Positions 9,909 through 20,655 are shown, counted from the stretch's first letter. The stretch: DNA of 21,220 bases from Nemertoderma westbladi (GCA_032718475.1 JAUCBJ010008527.1:1-21220); one strand, 5' to 3'. Made by a program: numbers and translations. Notes: generated by a model from the letters alone, not told the origin.

Positions 9909-12900
9909 TTTGTAATACGTAATACAACAGCATGTAATACGTAATACAACAGCATGTAATACGTAATACAACAGTATGTAATGCGTAATACAACAGTATG
10001 TAATACGTAATACAACAGTATGTAATACGTAATACAACAGAATGTAATACGTAATACAACAGTATGTAATACGTAATACAACAGTATGTAATGCGTAATA
10101 CAACAGTTTGTAATACGTAATACAACAGCATGTAATACGTAATACAACAGCATGTAATACGTAATACAACAGCATGTAATACGTAATACAACAGTATGTA
10201 ATGCGTAATACAACAGTATGTAATACGTAATACAACAGTATGTAATACGTAATACAACAGAATGTAATACGTAATACAACAGTATGTAATACGTAATACA
10301 ACAGTATGTAATGCGTAATACAACAGTATGTAATACGTAATACAACAGTATGTAATACGTAATACAACAGTATGTAATACGTATATAATACAACAGTATG
10401 TAATACGTAATACAACAGCATGTAATACGTAATACAACAGAATGTAATACGTAATACAACAGTTTGTAATACGTAATACAACAGCATGTAATACGTAATA
10501 CAACAGCATGTAATACGTAATACAACAGTATGTAATACGTAATACAACAGAATGTAATACGTAATACAACAGTATGTAATACGTAATACAACAGCATGTA
10601 GTACGTAATACAACAGTATGTAATACGTAATACAACAGTATGTAATACGTATATAATACAACAGTATGTAATACGTAATACAACAGCATGTAATACGTAA
10701 TACAACAGTATGTAATACGTAATACAACAGCATGTAATACGTAATACAACAGCATGTAATACGTAATACAACAGTATGTAATACGTAATACAACAGAATG
10801 TAATACGTAATACAACAGTATGTAATACGTAATACAACAGCATGTAGTACGTAATACAACAGTATGTAATACGTAATACAACAGTTTGTAATACGTAATA
10901 CAACAGCATGTAATACGTAATACAACAGCATGTAATACGTAATACAACAGTATGTAATACGTAATACAACAGAATGTAATACGTAATACAACAGTATGTA
11001 ATACGTAATACAACAGCATGTAGTACGTAATACAACAGTATGTAATACGTAATACAACAGTTTGTAATACGTAATACAACAGAATGTAATACGTAATACA
11101 ACAGTATGTAATACGTAATACAACAGTATGTAATACGTAATACAACAGCATGTAATACGTAATACAACAGCATGTAATACGTAATACAACAGTATGTAAT
11201 ACGTAATACAACAGAATGTAATACGTAATACAACAGTATGTAATACGTAATACAACAGCATGTAGTACGTAATACAACAGTATGTAATACGTAATACAAC
11301 AGTTTGTAATACGTAATACAACAGCATGTAATACGTAATACAACAGCATGTAATACGTAATACAACAGTATGTAATGCGTAATACAACAGTATGTAATAC
11401 GTAATACAACAGTATGTAATACGTAATACAACAGTATGTAATACGTAATACAACAGCATGTAATACGTAATACAACAGCATGTAATACGTAATACAACAG
11501 TATGTAATACGTAATACAACAGAATGTAATACGTAATACAACAGTATGTAATACGTAATACAACAGCATGTAGTACGTAATACAACAGTATGTAATACGT
11601 AATACAACAGTTTGTAATACGTAATACAACAGCATGTAATACGTAATACAACAGCATGTAATACGTAATACAACAGTATGTAATGCGTAATACAACAGTA
11701 TGTAATACGTAATACAACAGTATGTAATACGTAATACAACAGAATGTAATACGTAATACAACAGTATGTAATACGTAATACAACAGTATGTAATGCGTAA
11801 TACAACAGTATGTAATACGTAATACAACAGTATGTAATACGTAATACAACAGAATGTAATACGTAATACAACAGTATGTAATACGTAATACAACAGCATG
11901 TAATACGTAATACAACAGCATGTAATACGTAATACAACAGCATGTAATACGTAATACAACAGTATGTAATGCGTAATACAACAGTATGTAATACGTAATA
12001 CAACAGAATGTAATACGTAATACAACAGTATGTAATACGTAATACAACAGCATGTAGTACGTAATACAACAGTATGTAATACGTAATACAACAGTTTGTA
12101 ATACGTAATACAACAGCATGTAATACGTAATACAACAGCATGTAATACGTAATACAACAGCATGTAATACGTAATACAACAGTATGTAATACGTAATACA
12201 ACAGTATGTAATACGTAATACAACAGCATGTAATACGTAATACAACAGCATGTAATACGTAATACAACAGAATGTAATACGTAATACAACAGTATGTAAT
12301 ACGTAATACAACAGTATGTAATGCGTAATACAACAGCATGTAATACGTAATACAACAGCATGTAATACGTAATACAACAGCATGTAATACGTAATACAAC
12401 AGAATGTAATACGTAATACAACAGTATGTAATACGTAATACAACAGTATGTAATGCGTAATACAACAGTATGTAATACGTAATACAACAGCATGTAATAC
12501 GTAATACAACAGAATGTAATACGTAATACAACAGTATGTAATACGTAATACAACAGTATGTAATGCGTAATACAACAGCATGTAATACGTAATACAACAG
12601 CATGTAATACGTAATACAACAGCATGTAATACGTAATACAACAGAATGTAATACGTAATACAACAGTATGTAATACGTAATACAACAGTATGTAATGCGT
12701 AATACAACAGCATGTAATACGTAATACAACAGCATGTAATACGTAATACAACAGTATGTAATGCGTAATACAACAGTATGTAATACGTAATACAACAGTA
12801 TGTAATGTAATACGTAATACAACAGAATGTAATACGTAATACAACAGTATGTAATACGTAATACAACAGTATGTAATGCGTAATACAACAGTATGTAATA

Positions 12901-13000
12901 CGTAATACAACAGCATGTAATACGTAATACAACAGTATGTAATACGTAATACAACATAATGTAATACGTAATACAACAGTATGTAATACGTAATACAACA

Positions 13001-13345
13001 GTATGTAATGTAATACGTAATACAACAGCATGTAATACGTAATACAACAGCATGTAATACGTAATACAACAGTATGTAATGCGTAATACAACAGTATGTA
13101 ATACGTAATACAACAGTATGTAATGTAATACGTAATACAACAGCATGTAATACGTAATACAACAGCATGTAATACGTAATACAACAGTATGTAATGCGTA
13201 ATACAACAGTATGTAATACGTAATACAACAGTATGTAATGTAATACGTAATACAACAGCATGTAATACGTAATACAACAGCATGTAATACGTAATACAAC
13301 AGTATGTAATGCGTAATACAACAGTATGTAATACGTAATACAACA
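13001..13345. repeat. 115-bp higher-order repeat, three copies, right end of the array
   Basis: The sequence of one 27-bp unit and four 22-bp units (two CAGCATG, one with GTAATGCG, one canonical) repeats at 13001, 13116 and 13231, giving an exact period of 115 bp. Confidence 0.9.
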
Positions 13346-13440
13346 GCATGTAATACGTAATACAACAGTATGTAATACGTAATACAACATAATGTAATAC
13401 GTAATACAACTGGTATGTAATACGTAACGTACAGTATGAA

Positions 13441-13974
13441 AATAAACTTTTTCAAACTAATTATTACATGAATTTGATCCAAAAGCAAAACGATTGTCGT
13501 TTTTTTTTTTTATACTTCCTGCAAATAATATATCGATAAAACATAAAATATGAAAAAGTATTATATGTGTAGTGTATGTGACCTGTTCCAGTGTTCCTGT
13601 ATGGATTGTAACACTCTACTATCGCCACTAGATACTATTGTATTATCAAATTTTCAAATACCACCCAAAAACATTATCTTAAAAGTTCCATATGCAGATA
13701 TTTCGCAATGAGACGATTTTGGAATAAAACTGATTGTAAGGTGCTACTTTACATAATCACACAATTACGTTATAAAGTGATACTTTACATACAACAATGC
13801 TGTGAAGATAGTTCAATTATCATATAAGATAGTTTAATACTTATTTACAATAACATAACAATATTACACTTTCATTATTAATTACCGGTACTTAATATTT
13901 AAGAAAGAAGACACAATGTAAGTAACACTAAAACACTACTAAATATTACACTGATTGTTAAACGAAATATTAAT
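13441..13974 (-). other. 3' flank of CAD, between the stop codon and the array
   Basis: This is AT-rich and gene-free. It should contain the CAD 3' UTR on the minus strand. A 12-base T run at about 13500-13511 is an A run on the CAD sense strand, about 465 bp past the stop. A short direct repeat of the form ACTTTACATA occurs at about 13745 and 13782. Nothing else is recognised. Confidence 0.5.
13833..13838 (-). terminator. Candidate poly(A) signal ATTAAA for CAD
   Basis: TTTAAT on the plus strand reads ATTAAA on the minus strand, about 137 nt after the CAD stop codon. No AATAAA was seen on the minus strand between 13441 and 13974, so this common variant is the best candidate. It is unproven without transcript ends. 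Confidence 0.4.
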
Positions 13975-16900
13975 TCAATAACCGCCAACTATTTTAGCCA
14001 AAAGAGCCATCCTAACGTATAAACCACACTGAACCTGCCGGAAGTAGGCGGCACGTGTGTCGCAATCAACTTCCGGTGCGATCTCGTTGCGTCGTGGCAG
14101 CGGGTGCAGTAGAACCATCCTACTCTTAGCGCGCGTCATAGTCTGAGGGGTGATGACGTAAGAACCCTTCAGCTTATCGTAATCCAAGTTACTCGACAAT
14201 CGTTCCTTCTGAAGCCGCGTAACGTATATGACGTCACTATCGGGGATCGCCTCTTCGATAGAACCGAAAACCTCCTGTTTTATTCCCTTAGAAGCGACGT
14301 ATTCCTTCACAGAGGACGGCATCTCCAACCCCTCGGGGGTCACGTAACGAAGGTTTACGTCGTACAGAGTAAGAAGACGAGCCAACGAATGGACGGTACG
14401 GCCGTGTTTGAGATCCCCTACCATGGTGATGGTGAGTTTATTGACGGTCCCGATCTCGTCCCGGATGGTAAACACATCGAGTAAGGCCTGCGTCGGGTGC
14501 TCCCCCATCCCGTCGCCCGCGTTCACAACCGGTTTACTGGACACAGCGCTTGCTGCGGTAACCGCTCCCACCTCGGGGTGACGGATCACCATAACGTCGC
14601 AGTACTCGGCCATCACGCGTACAGTGTCCTCCCAAGTCTCGCCCTTCTGTACCGAGGAGGTGGACTCGTTGACGAGTACCGAGGTACCGCCCAACCGCTG
14701 CATCGCAGATTGAAACGAACAACTGGTACGGGTGCTCGGCTCGTAAAACAAACAACCCATCACTTTGCCGCTCAACACGTAACTCAAGCTAGTCTCTTTC
14801 TGTATCAACGTGCGAATAGAGGAAGCCAAGTCGAATAGATCATGTAGATGACTTCGTGTCATTGTCTCTACGGACAGAACATTCATACCTTTACGGAAGG
14901 AATGGGGTGTAACATTTGTAACCTTGGGAGAAATGGGGTACAGAGCGTTACGCAACACGTGAGGATCAGCAATTAAACCGGCTTGGTTACCTTCTATATT
15001 TGGTTGCGTCAATAAATAATGCGGATCCACTGTGTTAATGATAACGTTATCGGAGATTGATACCTGTCGCACTCTGGTGGGCGGGGTGGGCCATTGCTTC
15101 TCGAATACTTTGGCGGGGCTGGGCGGCAACGCTGCTCCCACAGACTCCCCATGGTGACCCAGCTTCACGTCTTTCCCGCTACCCGGCACCGCTACAACTC
15201 TCCCGTCGATGTAGGCTACCTCTCCGTTTAGAACGACTCTACGCAGACATCCACGGACCTTCCAGTTCGCGAACGGCGTCCAATTGGCCTTGGAGTAACG
15301 CGGCGAGCTGGGAATCTCCCACTCGATGTCCATATCCACCTCGATGTAGGTATCTTTCTGCTCCGGCAAGTTGAATATCCGCCTTGGGTTGAAATAAAGT
15401 TTATCTTCGAGTTCCTCTAAAGTGAGTCGACCCTCGTTGACGGCAGTCAGGAGGAGCGGCAGCATAGTCTCGAGGCCTGGATACCCTGGGGGAGGTTTCT
15501 CGGAATCCTTCTCGCTCACAGTGTGTGGGGCGTGGTCCGTCGCTATGCAATCGATGCAATACATGTGATCCCACAACGCAACCATATCCTCCAGGGTCTG
15601 CAACATCGGACGCACCTGGGCCCTTCCAACACCGCCGATATCCGCAATGTGATCCTCACAGAGAAACAAATGATGTGGAGTCACTTCGCACGTCACGGGT
15701 TTATTCGCCTCCTTAGCCGCTTTTATTAATAGAATCTCATCTTTCGAAGAAATATGGCAGAAATGGATTGACCGATTGCACAGGTCAGCGGCGAGTAGCG
15801 CGGCAGCCATAGTGTGCCCCTCAGCATGAACGCAAATGGGAAGCGACACGGGGAAGTTCCTAAAATGGTGCATCCAATCAGCGATGGACGTCATCTTCAG
15901 TGTACTGTAGGTGTCGTTGAGATACATCTTCATGGCTACAACATGCGACTTTAAGTGTCCCGCTGTTTCTGTATTGCTCGAAGTCGCCCCTATGTATAAA
16001 CCGTAGTCGCACCGAGCTGAAGCGGCCGCGGCTTTCTGTGCGACTGCGAGAGTTCCGACGTCCACTACCGAGGGCTTCGTGTTCGGCATCGCGCAGATCA
16101 ACGTGACCCCACCGGCCAGGGCGGCAGCAGTCGCCGTGTCCCAATCCTCCTTGTGGGTGTCCCCGGGCTCACGCACGTGAACATGTACGTCTATGAGTCC
16201 GTGAAGTCGCACAATATTCCTTGACGTCACGCAGTCGATGTTGGTATTCACATCAACCGATATCTTATTGAGATGGAGGAGTCGTAGAGCCTCCACAAAC
16301 AGTTTGGCGCATTTAACGTCAGTGAGGAGTGGAACGCTATTCTCGACGGCTAGTCGTCGGGTTATGTAACCCTTGGTAACAAAACTAGAGACTCGACTAG
16401 ACCCGCCATTCCTCATCGGGATATTAATAACTAAATCGAACTTTTTGTCGATCAAATAATCGCCGATTGTTTTTGGTAGTTGTTTATCAGATGGGTTTTC
16501 AGTGTCATCGAATGGCCAATCCACGGCGATCACGTTTATTCCGTGTTCGCTGTAGAAATCCGCGGTCCCTAGACTCGCATACAGATTGAATCCCAGCATC
16601 TGAAGAGTCCGTATTGAAGGTAGTAATTCCGTCTTGCATTTGTAGTTCCCGATGGAAAGAAGAATAGAATGATAAGGCATTTTGAATCCGGTGCTTAGCA
16701 ACGACTTAACGTAACCCTCGTGACGATTGCGGCCGAAGCAAGCGACCTCACCTGTGCTAGCCATTTCTACACCCAGCATAAAATCCGCTCCTGGCAGACG
16801 GGAAAACGAAAACTGCGGCACCTTGACCCCAACTTTAGGGGATTCTAACGGCATGGAGTGTTTAGAGTAAGAGCAATTCATGATAACACGGGTCGCCAAG

Positions 16901-19900
16901 GCAACAAAATCGATATCGTATGTTTTGGATACAAAGGGGAAGGACCTGCTGACGCGAACATTACATTCGATAACTTTTAGTTGGTTTTCTTTCGCGATGA
17001 GCTGCATATTGAATGGACCTGTCACCTCTAGTTTCTTTCCTATCGAGTTCGCTATGAAATAAATTGAATCCAAAGTCTCGGTGTTTAGGTCTTGAGGCGG
17101 AGTAACTAGAGTTGCATCTCCAGAATGCACTCCAGCATTCTCGATATGCTCAGAAACTGCGATAGAAACAATTTCACCGCCGCATGCAACAGCATCTACA
17201 TCGATTTCTTTGGCATCAAGAATAAACTTTGAGATAACCACAGGGTGTTCTTTGGAAACCGCCACAGCCGTCGTGAGATATTCCTCTAAATCTTTATGGG
17301 AATGAGCTACGTTCATTGCGGCCCCACTGAGCACATAGCTGGGCCGGATGAGGCAAGGATAACCAACTTTGCTACAGAACTCACGAGCTTCTGTTATGTT
17401 TGTCAACTCTTTCCACAAAGGTTGCTGGATTTCCATGCTATCTAATAGCCGAGAGAATTTGAAACGATTTTCTGCGGTGTCGACCATTTCCGGTCGGGTG
17501 CCGAGGACATTCGCTCCAGCGCGATGCAACGACATCGCTATGTTGTTTGGCAATTGGCCCCCCATTGACAATATAACTCCCTTCGGATTCTCCATAGCGT
17601 AAATATCGATAACAGTTTCAAACGAAATCTCATCGAAGTAAAGTCGATCGCACATGTCGTAGTCGGTAGACACAGTTTCGGGATTGTAATTCACCATAAT
17701 CGTACGATATCCCAGTTTGCGGAGCTCGCAGATTGAGCTGACCGCACACCAATCGAACTCCACACTAGACCCGATGCAATAAACTCCAGAGCCAATCACC
17801 ATCACATAATTACCGGGAAAATCGATATCGTGATTAGATGCATTATAGGTTAAGTAAAGGTAGTTAGTCTGGGCTGGCCACTCGGCAGCCAGTGTGTCTA
17901 TCTGCTTTACGAACGGTTTTACTCCCATCTTTGATCGCAAGGAACGCACGGCCAACTCTGGCAACTCTATGCACATCCCAATTTGTTTGTCGCAGAAACC
18001 CAACTGCTTAGCGAGTTTCATATCCGCTACATCGAATGTCATTGCATTCATAGTTTTCAGTTTCATCTCGAAATCAACAATACATTTCATACGATTGAGA
18101 AACCACCTATCAATATTGGTTAGCTGGTGTAATCTTTCAACAGTGTAGCCACTGGATAAAGCGGCAGCCAGAACAAAAATATGTTTGTCTGTCGGGCACA
18201 TTAATGCATCATCAGTCACCTTGGAACCGTGGCTATCGAAACCAACACAACTTTTATCGACCATTCGCATAGCCTTTTGGAAAGCCTCCTCAAACCGCCT
18301 ACCGATACCCATCACCTCACCAACACTCTTCATAGAACTACCAATGGAAGTGTCGACCCGTTGGAATTTACTCAGATCCCATCGAGGTATTTTAACCACG
18401 CAGTAATCAAGCGATGGTTCAAAACACGCTGTTGTTACCTTAGTAACTGAATTTCTTAGTTCCGGAAGGGTTTTTCCTAAGGCTAATTTTGCCGCAATGT
18501 ACGCCAGAGGATAACCAGTCGCCTTACTAGCCAATGCAGAGCTTCTGCTTAAACGAGCATTCACTTCTATAATAAAATACTCGGTTGAATGGGGATTCAA
18601 TGCATACTGAATATTACATTCTCCAACAATATCCAAATGGCGGATAACCTTTATAGCAACAGTTCGAAGCATATTGTACTCATGGTTGGAAAGAGTTTGG
18701 CTTGGAGCAACAACTATAGATTCGCCCGTGTGGATACCGAGAGGGTCTACGTTCTCCATGTTACAGACGGTAATACAATTATCAAGTTTGTCCCTGACAA
18801 CCTCATACTCAATCTCTTTCCAGCCTTTCAACGATTTATCGATATAAACCTGCGAAGTATGAGCGAATGCAGCGTGGCACAGAGTAAGTAACTCTTTTGG
18901 ATTCGCTGCGAAACCCGAATAGAGACCTCCTAATGCGTAAGCCGCCCTGACCAGGACCGGGTAACCCAACTTCGAGGCCACAGCGGTCGCTTCCTCCACG
19001 CAGTAAGCGGCGGCACTTGGGGCCACCGGCTCAGAGATTTCCGCCATCTTATCGGCGAACTTCTGTCTGTCCTCAGTGCTCTCGATGGAGGCAATGGGGG
19101 TACCCAAGACACGCACGTTGTTGGTGGAGAGGATGTCCTCGTTGTGCAGCTGGATACCGCAGTTGAGACCGGTTTGGCCCCCGAAGGAAAGAAGAATCCC
19201 ATCGGGCAACTCGCAACGGATAACCTGTTTAACATATTCCGTTGTGATCGGAACGAAATAGGTTTTATCAGCAAACCCCTTAGAAGTTTGTACCGTAGCG
19301 ATATTCGGGTTTATCAAAACAGTTTGAATATTTTCTTCCTTGAGAGCCTTTAAAGCCTGGGAACCAGAATAATCGAACTCCCCTGCTTGCCCTATAGATA
19401 GTCCACCTGAACCCAGAACAATCACTTTTTTGGGAAGAGTTTCTGGACCGGAAGGGTTCTTAATCAGTTTCATTGATGATGCTATTCGAGATTCCAGAGC
19501 ATTCTTTATAGACTGGGAAACACTTCCGCACTTAAATGCATTAACATAGTTCAGGAAAACATCAAAGAGGAATTCAGTGTCTTGGGGACCAGCATTTGCT
19601 TCTGGGTGGAATTGAACGCTATAGAAAGGTTTAGAGTCGTGAACAATGCCCTCGTTACTGCTATCGTTGGCGTTGGTAAAGAAAACAGACCAACTGGGAG
19701 GAGAGTCATTGACATCAACAGCGAATCCGTGGTTCTGTGAAGTAATATAGCAGTGCGAAGTGGCAGCGTGCAAACAGGGTTGATTGTGACCTCGATTGCC
19801 ATACTTCATCTTGTAAGTAGAAAAACCAGCGGCGGCAGCCAACAGCTGATGGCCCAGACAAATCCCAAACACAGGTTTTGGGGAAGCCGACTCTAAAATG

Positions 19901-20631
19901 TCCCGGAGATTCGCTACAACAGAAGCGAGAATTTTTGGGTCACCGGGGCCATTGGAGAGAAACAACCCGTCGTAGTCGTCAGGATTTAGCGGCGTATTCC
20001 ACGGCACAACGTCAACACGAGCGCCGCGGTCGCACAGACATCGAATCTGGTTGAGTTTAATACCGCAGTCCAGAGCCCGGATTCTAATTGCACCCTGAGA
20101 ATTGTAAGTAGTTATAGCACTAGAGGAAACCTTGGCGACGAGATTCTCCAAATTAGGGTTATAGTATTCAATTGTTTCTTTGGAAACACCAAATGGAACT
20201 ATTTTACCCAACAAGGAGCCTTGTTCTCGTATTTTCTTTGTAAGTTCTCTGGTATCTATGCCAGACAATCCAGGGATGCCTTCATCTCTCAACCATTCGC
20301 CAAGAGACCTGGATCCATTCCAATGGCTGTAATCAGCCGAAACCGTGCCGACAATGAGAGCACTCGCGTGTATCTTGTCGCTTTCGTAATATTTGTTAAG
20401 TCCATATCGGTCCAATTCCCTGGGCGGTGCTCCGTAGTTTCCCACCAAGGGATAGGTTAACACCAATAGTTGGCACGCGTAGGAAGGGTCCGTAAGCGAT
20501 TCTGGGTAGCCCACCATACCAGTCTGAAACACAACCTCACCCGAAACCGGAATATCAGCCCCAAACAATTCGCCGCCAAACTGTGAACCATCTTCAAGGT
20601 AGAGTATTGCACTTTTTCCAGTGGCAGACAT
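13975..20631 (-). CDS. CAD: CAD: trifunctional carbamoyl-phosphate synthetase 2 / aspartate transcarbamylase / dihydroorotase, single exon
   Basis: Cytosolic multienzyme for the first three steps of de novo UMP synthesis: glutamine, bicarbonate and ATP to carbamoyl phosphate, then carbamoyl aspartate, then dihydroorotate. The frame is 2218 codons, almost exactly the length of mammalian CAD (2225), and collinear with it throughout. Order (residues from the chosen ATG): GATase 9-364, CPSase halves A and B about 397-1314, MGS-like regulatory domain about 1315-1454, DHOase about 1455-1807, linker, ATCase about 1911-2218. The catalytic motifs I checked are present, with substitutions in CPSase at Y571 and C952. 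The open frame extends to a GTG at 20655, but no ATG lies between the upstream in-frame stop and residue M at 20629-20631 (G at -3), so that ATG is taken as the start. There are no introns, stops or frameshifts. Intact DHOase metal ligands separate it from fungal URA2. It could be a retrogene, or the main gene after intron loss. Confidence 0.97.
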   Translation of the reverse strand: MSATGKSAILYLEDGSQFGGELFGADIPVSGEVVFQTGMVGYPESLTDPSYACQLLVLTYPLVGNYGAPPRELDRYGLNKYYESDKIHASALIVGTVSADYSHWNGSRSLGEWLRDEGIPGLSGIDTRELTKKIREQGSLLGKIVPFGVSKETIEYYNPNLENLVAKVSSSAITTYNSQGAIRIRALDCGIKLNQIRCLCDRGARVDVVPWNTPLNPDDYDGLFLSNGPGDPKILASVVANLRDILESASPKPVFGICLGHQLLAAAAGFSTYKMKYGNRGHNQPCLHAATSHCYITSQNHGFAVDVNDSPPSWSVFFTNANDSSNEGIVHDSKPFYSVQFHPEANAGPQDTEFLFDVFLNYVNAFKCGSVSQSIKNALESRIASSMKLIKNPSGPETLPKKVIVLGSGGLSIGQAGEFDYSGSQALKALKEENIQTVLINPNIATVQTSKGFADKTYFVPITTEYVKQVIRCELPDGILLSFGGQTGLNCGIQLHNEDILSTNNVRVLGTPIASIESTEDRQKFADKMAEISEPVAPSAAAYCVEEATAVASKLGYPVLVRAAYALGGLYSGFAANPKELLTLCHAAFAHTSQVYIDKSLKGWKEIEYEVVRDKLDNCITVCNMENVDPLGIHTGESIVVAPSQTLSNHEYNMLRTVAIKVIRHLDIVGECNIQYALNPHSTEYFIIEVNARLSRSSALASKATGYPLAYIAAKLALGKTLPELRNSVTKVTTACFEPSLDYCVVKIPRWDLSKFQRVDTSIGSSMKSVGEVMGIGRRFEEAFQKAMRMVDKSCVGFDSHGSKVTDDALMCPTDKHIFVLAAALSSGYTVERLHQLTNIDRWFLNRMKCIVDFEMKLKTMNAMTFDVADMKLAKQLGFCDKQIGMCIELPELAVRSLRSKMGVKPFVKQIDTLAAEWPAQTNYLYLTYNASNHDIDFPGNYVMVIGSGVYCIGSSVEFDWCAVSSICELRKLGYRTIMVNYNPETVSTDYDMCDRLYFDEISFETVIDIYAMENPKGVILSMGGQLPNNIAMSLHRAGANVLGTRPEMVDTAENRFKFSRLLDSMEIQQPLWKELTNITEAREFCSKVGYPCLIRPSYVLSGAAMNVAHSHKDLEEYLTTAVAVSKEHPVVISKFILDAKEIDVDAVACGGEIVSIAVSEHIENAGVHSGDATLVTPPQDLNTETLDSIYFIANSIGKKLEVTGPFNMQLIAKENQLKVIECNVRVSRSFPFVSKTYDIDFVALATRVIMNCSYSKHSMPLESPKVGVKVPQFSFSRLPGADFMLGVEMASTGEVACFGRNRHEGYVKSLLSTGFKMPYHSILLSIGNYKCKTELLPSIRTLQMLGFNLYASLGTADFYSEHGINVIAVDWPFDDTENPSDKQLPKTIGDYLIDKKFDLVINIPMRNGGSSRVSSFVTKGYITRRLAVENSVPLLTDVKCAKLFVEALRLLHLNKISVDVNTNIDCVTSRNIVRLHGLIDVHVHVREPGDTHKEDWDTATAAALAGGVTLICAMPNTKPSVVDVGTLAVAQKAAAASARCDYGLYIGATSSNTETAGHLKSHVVAMKMYLNDTYSTLKMTSIADWMHHFRNFPVSLPICVHAEGHTMAAALLAADLCNRSIHFCHISSKDEILLIKAAKEANKPVTCEVTPHHLFLCEDHIADIGGVGRAQVRPMLQTLEDMVALWDHMYCIDCIATDHAPHTVSEKDSEKPPPGYPGLETMLPLLLTAVNEGRLTLEELEDKLYFNPRRIFNLPEQKDTYIEVDMDIEWEIPSSPRYSKANWTPFANWKVRGCLRRVVLNGEVAYIDGRVVAVPGSGKDVKLGHHGESVGAALPPSPAKVFEKQWPTPPTRVRQVSISDNVIINTVDPHYLLTQPNIEGNQAGLIADPHVLRNALYPISPKVTNVTPHSFRKGMNVLSVETMTRSHLHDLFDLASSIRTLIQKETSLSYVLSGKVMGCLFYEPSTRTSCSFQSAMQRLGGTSVLVNESTSSVQKGETWEDTVRVMAEYCDVMVIRHPEVGAVTAASAVSSKPVVNAGDGMGEHPTQALLDVFTIRDEIGTVNKLTITMVGDLKHGRTVHSLARLLTLYDVNLRYVTPEGLEMPSSVKEYVASKGIKQEVFGSIEEAIPDSDVIYVTRLQKERLSSNLDYDKLKGSYVITPQTMTRAKSRMVLLHPLPRRNEIAPEVDCDTRAAYFRQVQCGLYVRMALLAKIVGGY
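13978..14901 (-). other. CAD: CAD aspartate transcarbamylase domain
   Basis: C-terminal 308 residues. The carbamoyl-phosphate loop FYEPSTRTS (S1966-T1967-R1968-T1969), SVQKGE with K1996, the HPTQALLD motif (H2045), [10 protein letters not shown] (R2078) and HPLPR (2176-2180) are the substrate-binding elements of the ATCase family, and all are present. The protein ends [11 protein letters not shown], close to the ending of other animal CADs, so the C-terminus is complete. Base composition by eye is clearly GC-richer than in the CPSase part. Confidence 0.95.
14902..15210 (-). other. CAD: CAD DHOase-ATCase linker with conserved AGC-kinase site
   Basis: About 103 residues of low-complexity, proline- and charge-containing linker (about 1808-1910) between DHOase and ATCase. 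It contains RVRQVS with S1858 in an RxRxxS context, at nearly the same residue number as human S1859, the S6 kinase site that stimulates CAD. The rest of the linker shows little similarity to mammalian CAD, so conservation of this one site is notable. Confidence 0.7.
15211..16269 (-). other. CAD: CAD dihydroorotase domain, catalytic residues intact
   Basis: This zinc amidohydrolase domain converts carbamoyl aspartate to dihydroorotate. Visible metal and substrate residues: HVHVREP (H1483, H1485, R1487), N1517 in AMPNT, the carboxylated lysine K1568 (MKMYLN), H1602 (CVHAE), H1626 (HFCH, with C1625) and D1699 (TDHAPH). The flexible-loop pair known as Thr-Phe in human CAD is Thr-Tyr here (T1574, Y1575). 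An active enzyme is expected. Confidence 0.92.
16270..16689 (-). other. CAD: CAD MGS-like allosteric domain
   Basis: About 140 residues (1315-1454) matching the region where UTP inhibits and PRPP activates animal CPSase II. The conserved signatures [33 protein letters not shown] and [15 protein letters not shown] are visible. The mammalian PKA site RRLS is SRVS here (around S1415), so it lacks the paired arginines. Confidence 0.85.
16690..19443 (-). other. CAD: CAD carbamoyl-phosphate synthetase, ATP-grasp halves A and B
   Basis: Half A (about 397-920) makes carboxyphosphate and carbamate. It shows [35 protein letters not shown]-type [15 protein letters not shown] and [22 protein letters not shown]. 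Half B (about 937-1314) phosphorylates carbamate. It shows [55 protein letters not shown] and [16 protein letters not shown]. Two substitutions stand out: Tyr at 571 in the glycine-rich loop of half A (GGLYSGFA, usually GGLGSGFA), and Cys at 952 in half B (GVYCIGSS, usually GVYRIGSS). The MAPK target Thr-Pro of mammalian CAD (T456) is Thr-Thr here (PITTEYV). Confidence 0.95.
19540..20607 (-). other. CAD: CAD glutamine amidotransferase (GATase) domain
   Basis: Class I amidotransferase that supplies ammonia from glutamine to the CPSase half. Nucleophile C258 lies in FGICLGHQL, and the catalytic pair H342 and E344 in VQFHPE. The oxyanion-region motif SNGPGDP (about 227-232) and the NRGHNQPC and SQNHGFAV blocks are also present. 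The N-terminal small subdomain keeps [13 protein letters not shown] and [17 protein letters not shown]. Confidence 0.95.
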
Positions 20632-20655
20632 TACAGCATTATTTAGTTGAAGCAC

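Larger units (their letters stand above)
5636..13440. repeat. Giant 22-bp minisatellite array with higher-order structure
   Basis: One uninterrupted tandem array of about 7.8 kb, roughly 345 units by length. The unit on the plus strand is GTAATAC + GTAATAC + AACAGTAT, two copies of a heptamer plus an octamer. Recurrent variants change the octamer end (CAGTATG, CAGCATG, CAGAATG, CAGTTTG), the heptamers (GTAGTAC, GTAATGCG, ACATAA) or the length: 27 bp by an extra GTAAT, and 26 bp by GTATATAATAC. Some units carry GTAATACGTATTAC, a perfect 14-bp palindrome. Variants are zoned along the array and form higher-order repeats, listed separately. The minus strand of the unit has no stop codon in any frame, so very long open frames arise by default. 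No protein is implied. Array edges fade at ACAAAATGTAATACG (left) and GTAACGTACAGTATG (right). Confidence 0.98.

Noticed and set aside
5607-13409. Minus-strand open frame of 2600 codons, and similar long frames at 5714-6367, 5890-8301, 6422-8497, 8323-8715, 8504-13390 and 8752-13488
   Set aside because: All are translations of the 22-bp tandem repeat in different frames. The same peptide cycle appears in every frame, which is a property of the unit rather than of coding selection.
5636-13440. CRISPR array
   Set aside because: There are no unique spacers between repeats, the units are directly abutting, and the context is an animal genome.
14497-15729. Plus-strand open frames opposite CAD (for example 14497-14838, 15057-15374, 15523-15729)
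   Set aside because: They are antisense shadows of the GC-rich ATCase and DHOase coding region, with no recognisable domains.
16880-20460. Further plus-strand and minus-strand short frames inside CAD
   Set aside because: They overlap the long, conserved CAD frame and show no independent similarity.
20632-20655. Upstream extension of CAD to a GTG codon at 20655
   Set aside because: Nuclear animal genes rarely start at GTG. The eight extra residues are not conserved CAD sequence, and an ATG with a purine at -3 follows at 20629-20631.
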